From Candidatus Moranbacteria bacterium CG23_combo_of_CG06-09_8_20_14_all_35_22 (GTDB lineage Bacteria > Patescibacteriota > Minisyncoccia > Moranbacterales > UBA2206), in NCBI GenBank assembly GCA_002772115.1, contig PCRW01000029.1:1-5683 (forward strand): a stretch of DNA of 5,683 nucleotides. The letters are read 5' to 3'. Of the stretch, positions 1-5,662 are shown one piece after another. Below the pieces are notes generated by a model. That model searched no databases. It was given only the letters and a program-made list of their open reading frames with translations, and had not been told where the DNA came from. The translations under genes and the position numbers were made by a program. The stretch's first letter is position 1. The number at the start of each line of letters is the position of its first letter.

Positions 1-35
1 AAAAATTTTTAAACATTAGAAATTAGAATTTATTT

Positions 36-65
36 AAAAATTATAAAATTAAAAATTATAAAATT
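36..65. repeat. Tandem 15-base duplication at the secD stop
   Basis: The 15-mer AAAAATTATAAAATT occurs twice in direct succession (36-50 and 51-65), the second copy reaching into the secD stop codon. Just beyond it, ATTAGAA is also doubled (15-21, 22-28). No hairpin followed by a T-run is visible on the minus strand here, so I do not call a terminator after secD. These look like AT-rich slippage products. Confidence 0.7.
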
Positions 66-1779
66 ATTTTTTCACCCCAATCATCCACATTTTATTCTCC
101 AACCATTCCCCCATTATAAATCTTAGAATTGTTCTGGTAATAACCACCGCGGTAAACATAGAAAGCAAAACTCCAATAATAAGTGTCACTGCAAAACCTT
201 TCACGAATCCCGTACCCATTTCCATTAATATAAACGCCGTGATAATAGAAGACATATTCCCATCGCGAATAGAAGTCCACGCCCGCTTGAAACCTTCTTC
301 AATGGCACCCAAAACATTTCGTCCTCTTCTAATTTCTTCCTTGGTTCTTTCAAAAATCAAAATGTTAGCATCCACCGCCATTCCAATGGAAAGAATAAAT
401 CCGGCAATTCCTGGGAGAGTAAGGGTTATCTGCCAAGGCGAGAAAAAAGAAAGTTTAAAAATTGAAATCATCATTCCGGCATAAATAATAAAAGAAAAAG
501 AAGCGATAAGACCTAGGAATCTATAATACAAAAGCATAAAGATAATTACCAAAATCATTCCAATAATTCCCGCCTTCAAACTTTTTTCCAAAGATACTTG
601 CCCCAAAGACGCCTCCACACTTTGTTGAGAAATAAGTGAAATCGGAACTGGCAAGGCACCTTCATTCAAACGACTGACTAAATCTTTAGCTTCCTGCACA
701 GAAAAATTTCCAGTAATAACCGCTTCTCCATTAGTTATCTCGGCCTGAACTGTTGGCGCACTGATTATTTGATTATCAACATAAATCGCTACTTGTTTTT
801 GCAAATTTCTTTTTGTAATTTCCGCAAACAATTTTGTGCCTTCATCATCAAATTTCAAAGATACCTCCGGTTCAGAAAGCCCTTGATTTTGAAATTGAAC
901 ACTAGCATTTTTCAAGTTTTTTCCCGAAAGTCCAGTAGAAATAAATTCTTTTTTTGGCTCTGGATTAACTTTTTTTGCAATCAAAATATGAGCACTTTTA
1001 AATTCTTGACTGTCTCCCTCACCCCCACCTCGCGTCGACGAGTCGTCTTCGCGAGTCGAGGCGGATTTCACTTCAATTCTTTTTATTATATGCCAGCCAA
1101 AATCAGTTTCCACCAACTCTTTATATATTTCGCCGTCTTTCAAATTTTTGTTAAAAATTACATCTTCATATTCCGGCACAAATGATCCCTTTTTTACAAA
1201 ATCGTATTCCCCGCCATTATCTTTTGACCCAGGATCTTCACTATTATTTTTCGCTAGTTCTCCAAAATCTTCACCCGCTAAAGCTTTTTTTAGTAAATCT
1301 TGAGCTCTATTTTTCGCCGTTTCATTCGCCTTATTCAATTCTTCTTCTGGAATTTTTTCTACTGTTTCTTCCTTTTCTTCCTTAAACTCCAAAAGTGGAG
1401 TGGCTTTGATCATATCTTTCGCTTGATTGATATCTTTCACTCCGGCTAGCTCTACAACCAATCTATTTTCTGTACCAGATTTTGTCGTATAAACAATCGG
1501 TTCCGCCACACCAAAAGCGTTTACGCGTCTTTCAATCACATCCTGTACGGCCTGCATGGCTTCGCTGACTTTTCCGCTTTCAATTTGAGTGACATCAGCC
1601 TTATATTCCAAATGAATTCCACCCTGCAAATCTAAGCCTAAATTGATTTTGGCCTTATTTAGAGCATTATAAACCGGCGGGATTTTCGAAACCGCCTTTG
1701 GATAGGAAACCAGCCCCGCAAAAATTGCCAAGATTATTACCGCCCCAAATTTTAGTCTAAGTTTTTGTCTAACATTCAT
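64..1779 (-). CDS. secD: Protein translocase subunit SecD with an inserted parvulin-type PPIase domain
   Basis: SecD is the membrane subunit that, with SecF, uses the proton gradient to pull preproteins out of the SecYEG channel. The 571-residue product has an N-terminal membrane segment (about 11-27), the GLDLQGG motif (48-54), the P1 base with ERRVNAFG (83-90), the P1 segment resuming at TGLSGKNLK (282-290), GNFSVQEAKDL (357-367), ALPVPI (375-380), and five C-terminal membrane segments between about 402 and 552. The signature GMAVDANILIFER (466-478) includes Asp470, at the position of the functionally important Asp of other SecDs. Residues about 133-277 are not SecD-like and contain a parvulin domain (listed separately). 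The ATG at 1779 is chosen because it directly precedes the basic stretch and first membrane helix. No secF start occurs in the remaining 63 bases, so secF, if adjacent, lies off the left edge. The identification as SecD is secure. Confidence 0.97.
   Translation of the reverse strand: MNVRQKLRLKFGAVIILAIFAGLVSYPKAVSKIPPVYNALNKAKINLGLDLQGGIHLEYKADVTQIESGKVSEAMQAVQDVIERRVNAFGVAEPIVYTTKSGTENRLVVELAGVKDINQAKDMIKATPLLEFKEEKEETVEKIPEEELNKANETAKNRAQDLLKKALAGEDFGELAKNNSEDPGSKDNGGEYDFVKKGSFVPEYEDVIFNKNLKDGEIYKELVETDFGWHIIKRIEVKSASTREDDSSTRGGGEGDSQEFKSAHILIAKKVNPEPKKEFISTGLSGKNLKNASVQFQNQGLSEPEVSLKFDDEGTKLFAEITKRNLQKQVAIYVDNQIISAPTVQAEITNGEAVITGNFSVQEAKDLVSRLNEGALPVPISLISQQSVEASLGQVSLEKSLKAGIIGMILVIIFMLLYYRFLGLIASFSFIIYAGMMISIFKLSFFSPWQITLTLPGIAGFILSIGMAVDANILIFERTKEEIRRGRNVLGAIEEGFKRAWTSIRDGNMSSIITAFILMEMGTGFVKGFAVTLIIGVLLSMFTAVVITRTILRFIMGEWLENKMWMIGVKK
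970..1332 (-). other. Parvulin (PpiC/rotamase) domain inside SecD, apparently circularly permuted
   Basis: This is a domain within SecD, at residues about 150-270. Residues 150-238 read like a parvulin lacking its first strand: helix with AGEDFGELAKNNSEDPGS (168-185), then NGG (188-190), VPEYEDVIF (201-209), GEIYKELVETDFGWHIIKR (216-234). The TDFGWHII segment matches the last parvulin strand with its conserved His (His230). The missing first strand, normally ARHILV with the other conserved His, appears afterwards as KSAHILIAKK (261-270, His264), following a Ser/Gly/Asp-rich linker (239-258). Asp182 sits where parvulins carry the active-site Asp or Cys. In the parvulin fold the first and last strands are neighbours, so this order is compatible with a closed domain. 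Being in P1, it would face outside the membrane. Enzymatic activity is inferred. Confidence 0.8.
1025..1064. repeat. GC-rich nested palindrome inside secD (parvulin linker)
   Basis: This 40-base patch is about 70% G+C in an AT-rich gene. The arms CTCGCG (1029-1034) and CGCGAG (1050-1055) flank a central GACGAGTCGTC palindrome (1037-1047), separated by two mismatched bases on each side. CCACCTCG (1025-1032) and CGAGGCGG (1057-1064) form a further pair of arms with one mismatch, and CGTCGACG (1033-1040) is itself palindromic. On the coding strand it encodes roughly SASTREDDSSTRGG (residues 239-252), the flexible linker of the inserted parvulin domain. It looks like a small palindromic element carried in frame, although no second copy is present in the window. 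Confidence 0.65.
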
Positions 1780-1786
1780 ATTAAAG

Positions 1787-1815
1787 ATACTACATTAAAT
1801 ACAATTTTTTTTCAA
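1787..1815 (-). promoter_or_regulatory. Predicted promoter of secD, giving a leaderless or near-leaderless transcript
   Basis: On the minus strand, TTGAAA (1815-1810) is followed after 17 bases by TAGTAT (1792-1787). Only seven bases, CTTTAAT, separate this -10 box from the secD ATG at 1779, so transcription would begin at or next to the start codon. No ribosome-binding sequence is visible. A second -10-like TATAAT lies at 1828-1823 but lacks a good -35. The rest of the 161-base gap (1780-1940) is T- and A-tract-rich with no gene and no clear minus-strand terminator for the Nudix gene, so read-through from upstream is also possible. Confidence 0.5.
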
Positions 1816-1940
1816 GAGAATAATTATATACTATTATTACTATTTCGATACTACCTTATATGGTTGAATGGAAGTAATTTTTTTTGCGATTTAAAATTTT
1901 ATTTTTTTATTACTACTATATATAGGCGAATGATAGTGAT

Positions 1941-2396
1941 TTATTTTATTTTTTTGACTTCTTCTAAGACTCTATTGAATCCCGGCAATAATTTAAAATT
2001 CTTGGCATCTGAAAATTTTACCCATTTAAAATTTTGTGCCTCCCAATCTAATTTTATTTTATCTGTTTCCACTTCCACTAAAATTGGATGCACAATCCAA
2101 GTTTTTTTATATTTTTTCTCTTCTTGGTGAAAAATATTTCCCAATTTTATAGAAATTATATCTTTTTTTGCTATTCCCAATTCTTCCTTAATTTCGCTTT
2201 CTATTTTTTGTTTAAGTGTTTTTCTATCATCTAAAAATCCAGAAATTCCATTCCAAAAATTTGGATAAAAATTAAGATTTTCACTTCTTTGTACAATTAG
2301 AATTTTATCTTTATATTTCACCACACAATTAACCACCGGCGCAAACCTTGCATTTGTAAAATCAATTTGCCCTGGTTTTGGTTGAAATTTTTTCAT
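1941..2396 (-). CDS. Nudix hydrolase with a degenerate Nudix box
   Basis: Nudix enzymes cleave nucleoside diphosphates linked to another group, using Mg2+ held by a Glu-rich helix. The 151-residue product has the first strand VVNCVVKYKDKILIVQRS (21-38), then YPNFWNGISGF leading into the Nudix box at 53-75. Against GX5EX7REUXEEXGU it reads G53, Lys59 in place of the first Glu, Ser67 in place of Arg, then Glu68, Glu71, Glu72, Gly74 and Ile75. The main metal-binding glutamates are therefore kept and two consensus positions are changed. I chose the ATG at 2396 over an upstream TTG at 2426, because the extra ten residues come from a degenerate echo of the secA 3' end (see repeat entry). A weak GGGA lies six bases before the ATG. 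The substrate cannot be predicted, and no functional link to the Sec genes is visible. Confidence 0.88.
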   Translation of the reverse strand: MKKFQPKPGQIDFTNARFAPVVNCVVKYKDKILIVQRSENLNFYPNFWNGISGFLDDRKTLKQKIESEIKEELGIAKKDIISIKLGNIFHQEEKKYKKTWIVHPILVEVETDKIKLDWEAQNFKWVKFSDAKNFKLLPGFNRVLEEVKKIK

Positions 2397-2438
2397 TTTA
2401 TTTCCCACAACATTTTTGTATTTCAATGGTATCCCACA
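2395..2438 (-). repeat. Degenerate copy of the secA 3' end, downstream of the PII-like gene
   Basis: Plus-strand 2395-2417 matches 2778-2800 (the end of secA, its stop and a few bases beyond) at 22 of 23 positions. The match may extend further: TGTGGG on the minus strand at 2438-2433 corresponds to the secA codons at 2822-2817, with a diverged stretch and a one-base gap between. Translated on the minus strand, the copy reads CGIPLKYKN, compared with CGSGKKYKK in the SecA zinc-binding tail. The two copies bracket the PII-like gene. The second copy ends at the first base of the Nudix ATG. Confidence 0.6.
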
Positions 2439-2442
2439 GAAA

Positions 2443-2769
2443 TTAAATTTCTTCTAATAAATATACATCCAGTGCAACTTCTTCATAAGGATGTACTTTT
2501 TTTATGGTAGCGATAATATCTTTTACGAGATTGCGATCACATACGAATTCTATCCTCTCTTCCTGAACTGATTCCGGTTTTCCAACTTCGCCTATTACTG
2601 GATGCGCACCATCTTCTGGTCTGAATCGGCCAATACCTTTTGAAGAAAAACTACAGTGAGTATAATTTCCAATTTTCCCCGCACCCGCCTTTCCAATAGC
2701 CTCACGAACAATATTTGTGTGTGATTCTGGTACAAATACTACAATTTTTACATTATTAGATTGACTCAT
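2443..2769 (-). CDS. Stand-alone PII-like domain protein (YqfO/NIF3-insert type, COG3323-like)
   Basis: The product is a 108-residue protein that matches, from memory of the family, the PII/CutA-like domain found inserted in YqfO-type NIF3 proteins, here standing alone. Landmarks are VKIVVFVPESHTNIVREAIGKA (7-28), GKIGNYTHCSF (31-41), GRFRPEDGAHPVIGEVGKPE (47-66), ERIEFVCDR (71-79) and HPYEEVALDVYLL (93-105). The repeated strand-helix-strand pattern fits a ferredoxin-like trimeric fold. The role of this domain is not established; a ligand- or metal-binding regulatory function is only a guess. The ATG at 2769 is preferred. A longer reading from a TTG-like start at 2796 would add MLREIKYKI and overlap the secA 3' end, and the family sequence begins at VKIVVF. 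It starts 11 bases after the secA stop, consistent with co-transcription. No Shine-Dalgarno sequence is visible. Confidence 0.85.
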   Translation of the reverse strand: MSQSNNVKIVVFVPESHTNIVREAIGKAGAGKIGNYTHCSFSSKGIGRFRPEDGAHPVIGEVGKPESVQEERIEFVCDRNLVKDIIATIKKVHPYEEVALDVYLLEEI

Positions 2770-2777
2770 AATTTTAT

Positions 2778-2822
2778 ATTTTATTTCCCGCAACATTTTT
2801 TATATTTTTTACCCGACCCACA
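2778..2822 (-). repeat. secA 3' end, the intact copy of the repeat flanking the PII-like gene
   Basis: This is the parent-like copy of the repeat at 2395-2438. It encodes the last SecA residues from Cys890 onward, the TAA stop and three following bases. Confidence 0.6.
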
Positions 2823-5489
2823 CGGACACGGATCATTTCGTCCGACTTTATTATTGTTGATTATTGGAGATAACTTTTTAGTTTCTTGTTTAGTATTTGT
2901 TGATCCTTGTTCATTGTTCTTTGATTCTTGTTTCGCGGCAGAAAACTGTTCGACTTCCCCGCCTCCGCTATAATTCAAACTATTTTGCTTAGAAGTTTCT
3001 TGAGTTTTGGGAGCTACCAAGCTTACTTTAAAAATCGTACGCACAATAGAAGAGCGAATATTATTAAGTAGTTGTGAAAACATATGATATGCTTCTTTTT
3101 TATATTCAATTAGTGGATCTCTTTGGCCGTAGCCACGCAAACCAATGCCATCTCGTAGATAATCCATTTCATCCAAATGATTCATCCAAGTCATATCCAT
3201 TGTCTGAAGAATTATCATTTTTTCAATGCTTCGCATATTTTCACTGCCAATTTCTTGCTCTTTTTTATTATAAGCTTCCTTAACCAATCCAATTAGATAT
3301 TCTGTCATCGCTGATATCTTTTCCGCTGAATTTTTAGCATTATTATTTTTTATCTCTTCCAGTTTTTTCTCTACCGCTTTTTCTACTGGAATAATATTTT
3401 TCACTCCTTCATATATTTCATACGTTTGGAATTTTTCTTCTTCGGCACTATAAAATGAAACTAAATTTTCCATTTCTTGACTAATATACCCAAGCATTTC
3501 ATTTTTCAGATCCGGCGCGCCTAAAATTTCTTTGCGTTTTTTATAAATAACTTCCCGCTGTTTATTCATTACATCATCATATTCCAAAACATGTTTTCGA
3601 ATATCAAAATTGAAGCCTTCAATTTTCGATTGAGCGTTTTCAATTGTCCGAGAAATTATTTTATTTTGAATCGGCTGATCTTCTGGTAGTCCCAAGGTGT
3701 TCATCATATTGATCAATTTATCTCCTCCGAAACGGCGCATCAGTTCATCTTCCAAAGACACAAAAAATTGACTCATCCCAGGATCGCCTTGCCGACCAGC
3801 GCGTCCCCGAAGCTGATTGTCGATGCGCCGAGCTTCATGCCGTTCTGTTCCCAAAATAAAAAGTCCGCCTAAATCTTTCACGCCTTCTCCAAGTTTTATA
3901 TCCGTTCCTCTTCCTGCCATATTGGTAGCAATCGTAACTGACCCCTTTTGCCCAGCATTTTGAATAATAAGCGCTTCTTTTTCATGTTGTTTAGCATTCA
4001 AAACTTCGTGCTTCACTCCAAAGCGAGTGAGAAGCGTGCTTAGATATTCAGATTTTTCAATAGCAATCGTTCCAACCAAAACCGGCTGACCAATTTTATT
4101 AATTTCCTTAATCCGTTCACAAATTGCATTAAATTTCCCTTTTTCTGATTTATATACAATATCCGGTAAATCTTTTCTGACCAAAGATTTGTTAGTTGGA
4201 ATTTCTACCACATCAATATTGTAAACTTTATGAAATTCTTCGGCCGAAGTCGAAGCTGTTCCCGTCATACCGGAAAGCTTGTTATACATTCTAAAATAAT
4301 TTTGAAAAGTAATCGTCGCCAAAGTTCTAGATTCTTTTTGCACTTGAACTTTTTCCTTGGCCTCAATTGCTTGATGAAGACCTTCGGAGTATCGTCTTCC
4401 GGGCATAAGCCGTCCTGTAAAGTCATCCACAATTATCACTTCTCCATCCTTCACTACATAATCTCGATCGCGCTCAAAAATAATTTGAGCTTTGAGAGCT
4501 TGTTCCAGATGATGGACATAATTTATTTTTCCCGCTTCATAAATGTTCCCCATTCCAAGCCAATCTTCAATTTTGGAAATTCCACTATCCGTAATGGAAA
4601 CTGCTTTCATTTTTTCATCCACTTCAAAATCCTCGCCTCTTTTGAGTCTTGGAACAAGCGAAGCAAATTGCTGATACATCTTAGTTGATTCCGAATCCGG
4701 CGCACTAATGATAAGAGGCGTTCTGGCTTCATCAATTAAAATTGAATCAACTTCATCCACTATCGCAAAATTCAAATGTTTTTCCGCGTCAATCCGCGTT
4801 TCAGTCTGCTTAAATCCGCGAGCTTGGGCCATCTGGTCCAAACTATGCACCATATTATCGCGCAAATAATCAAAACCAAATTCATTATTGGTGCCATAAG
4901 TAATGTCAGCATTATAAGCATCGCGCCTAGAAACTTCTTTGAGATTTTGCATTTCAATACTAACCTCATTTTCATCAATTATTTTCGGTTCATAGATATA
5001 TGAAGTGTCATGAATAATACAAGCCGTGGAAATTCCAAGAAAATAAAGGATACCGCCCATCCAATTACAATCTCTTTTGGCCAGATAATCATTGACTGTG
5101 ACAATATGCACTCCTTTACCAGTCAAAGCATTGAGGTACATTGGCAAAAGTGCAGTGTGAGTTTTTCCTTCTCCCGTTTTCATTTCGGCAATTCTGCCTT
5201 GATGCAAAATTATCCCACCTGTCATCTGCACATCAAACAATCTTTTGTTGTCCACTCTTTTGACCGCTTCACGCACAACAGCAAAAGCCTCCGGCAAAAT
5301 TTCATCCAGCGTTTTTCCTCCGCCAGCTGGCGGATTAATATTTTTTCTAAATTCTTCAGTTTTAGCGCGAAGTTCTTCGTCCGACAATTTGGAAATTTCC
5401 GCTTCCAAAGAATTTATTTTTTCAACGATTGACCGCGTCTTGGCAATCTCTCTTTCGTTTGAACCAAAAAGCTTACTGATAATTGACAT
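2781..5489 (-). CDS. secA: Preprotein translocase ATPase SecA
   Basis: SecA is the cytoplasmic motor that binds preproteins and drives them through SecYEG by ATP hydrolysis. The 902-residue product is full length. Seen in order: HQGRIAEMKTGEGKT with the Walker A motif (105-110), VTVNDYLAKRD (130-140), YGTNNEFGFDYLRDNM (198-213), Walker B DEVDSILIDEARTPLI (245-260), DDFTGRLMPGRR (355-366), FQNYFRMYNKLSGMTGTA (395-412), ATNMAGRGTDIKLG (521-534), QLRGRAGRQGDPG (559-571), the helical scaffold around EYDDVMNKQREVIY (636-649), and the IRA1-like DMTWMNHLDEMDYLRDGIGL (765-784). It ends in a Q/N/S-rich linker and a SEC-C zinc motif with Cys888, Cys890, Cys899 and Cys900. Unusual points are an extra segment at about 161-188 and an extra PPAGGG loop at 53-58. 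The ATG at 5489 precedes MSIISKLFGS, a normal SecA start. Identification is certain. Confidence 0.99.
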   Translation of the reverse strand: MSIISKLFGSNEREIAKTRSIVEKINSLEAEISKLSDEELRAKTEEFRKNINPPAGGGKTLDEILPEAFAVVREAVKRVDNKRLFDVQMTGGIILHQGRIAEMKTGEGKTHTALLPMYLNALTGKGVHIVTVNDYLAKRDCNWMGGILYFLGISTACIIHDTSYIYEPKIIDENEVSIEMQNLKEVSRRDAYNADITYGTNNEFGFDYLRDNMVHSLDQMAQARGFKQTETRIDAEKHLNFAIVDEVDSILIDEARTPLIISAPDSESTKMYQQFASLVPRLKRGEDFEVDEKMKAVSITDSGISKIEDWLGMGNIYEAGKINYVHHLEQALKAQIIFERDRDYVVKDGEVIIVDDFTGRLMPGRRYSEGLHQAIEAKEKVQVQKESRTLATITFQNYFRMYNKLSGMTGTASTSAEEFHKVYNIDVVEIPTNKSLVRKDLPDIVYKSEKGKFNAICERIKEINKIGQPVLVGTIAIEKSEYLSTLLTRFGVKHEVLNAKQHEKEALIIQNAGQKGSVTIATNMAGRGTDIKLGEGVKDLGGLFILGTERHEARRIDNQLRGRAGRQGDPGMSQFFVSLEDELMRRFGGDKLINMMNTLGLPEDQPIQNKIISRTIENAQSKIEGFNFDIRKHVLEYDDVMNKQREVIYKKRKEILGAPDLKNEMLGYISQEMENLVSFYSAEEEKFQTYEIYEGVKNIIPVEKAVEKKLEEIKNNNAKNSAEKISAMTEYLIGLVKEAYNKKEQEIGSENMRSIEKMIILQTMDMTWMNHLDEMDYLRDGIGLRGYGQRDPLIEYKKEAYHMFSQLLNNIRSSIVRTIFKVSLVAPKTQETSKQNSLNYSGGGEVEQFSAAKQESKNNEQGSTNTKQETKKLSPIINNNKVGRNDPCPCGSGKKYKKCCGK
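5319..5334. repeat. Perfect 16-base palindrome within secA
   Basis: TCCGCCAGCTGGCGGA is its own reverse complement and is far more GC-rich than its surroundings. On the coding strand it encodes Pro53-Pro54-Ala55-Gly56-Gly57. Compared with E. coli SecA ([20 protein letters not shown], from memory), the local sequence EFRKNINPPAGGGKTLDEILPEAF carries about four extra residues exactly here, so it looks like an in-frame loop insertion. No second copy occurs in the window. Confidence 0.6.
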
Positions 5490-5503
5490 AATAATTTGAA
5501 TAA

Positions 5504-5520
5504 AGGCGATTTAATCGCCT
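5504..5520 (-). promoter_or_regulatory. Hairpin in the secA 5' leader
   Basis: AGGCGAT and ATCGCCT form a perfect seven-base stem around TTA (plus strand), 14 bases before the secA ATG. On the minus-strand transcript it is followed by TTTATT. The T-run is too short for a confident terminator. It could influence translation start or mRNA stability. Only the structure is seen; any function is inferred. Confidence 0.5.
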
Positions 5521-5546
5521 AATAATTACAGCTTAATAACCTATTT

Positions 5547-5575
5547 ATTCTAGCAAGAAAAGAGGCGGGAGTCAA
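5547..5575 (-). promoter_or_regulatory. Predicted strong promoter of secA and the cluster
   Basis: On the minus strand, TTGACT (5575-5570) is followed after exactly 17 bases by TAGAAT (5552-5547), and the -10 box is preceded by TGC, giving an extended -10 element as well. Transcription would start near 5540, giving a leader of about 50 bases that contains the hairpin at 5504-5520. This is the best promoter in the window and could serve secA and the genes behind it. Confidence 0.7.
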
Positions 5576-5647
5576 AAGAAGGGATTAGTTTGTAAATTTG
5601 AAGGTTATAATGGACTAGCAAATCCAGACAAACCTATTAGATAGATG

Positions 5648-5656
5648 TGATACAAT
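5648..5656 (+). promoter_or_regulatory. Extended -10 promoter element before the rightward gene
   Basis: TGATACAAT is a TGn-type extended -10 element. Only six bases (GAAAGT) separate it from the ATG at 5663, so the transcript would be nearly leaderless, with the same geometry as at secD. No good -35 is seen at 16-18 bases upstream. A perfect TATAAT at 5606-5611 is an alternative start that would give a leader of about 45 bases. Confidence 0.45.
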
Positions 5657-5662
5657 GAAAGT

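Noticed and set aside
1908..1950. Imperfect hairpin ATTACTA/TAGTGAT followed by a T-rich run, resembling a rightward terminator
   Set aside because: The stem is short with a wobble pair and no rightward gene precedes it. On the minus strand it contains a mismatch and lacks the T-run, so it does not fit as the Nudix terminator.
2424..2426. Upstream TTG start for the Nudix gene, adding ten residues
   Set aside because: The added residues KYKNVVGNK are a frame-shifted echo of the secA tail, and a regular ATG follows at 2396 at a sensible distance from the conserved domain.
2770..2796. N-terminal extension of the PII-like protein overlapping the end of secA
   Set aside because: The conserved family sequence begins just after the ATG at 2769. 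The longer start is not an ATG and would read through the secA stop region in another frame.
2844..3014. Q/N/S-rich poorly conserved stretch of SecA, considered as a possible frameshift or insertion
   Set aside because: The C-terminal linker of SecA is normally variable and low in complexity, and the frame stays open into a perfect SEC-C motif.
4238..4249. Twelve-base palindrome CTTCGGCCGAAG in secA
   Set aside because: It encodes part of the conserved TASTSAEEFHK segment with no extra residues, so ordinary coding sequence explains it.
4230..5499. Several long plus-strand open frames opposite secA
   Set aside because: They lie wholly opposite a certain secA, show no recognisable family features, and are explained as antisense shadows in AT-rich DNA.
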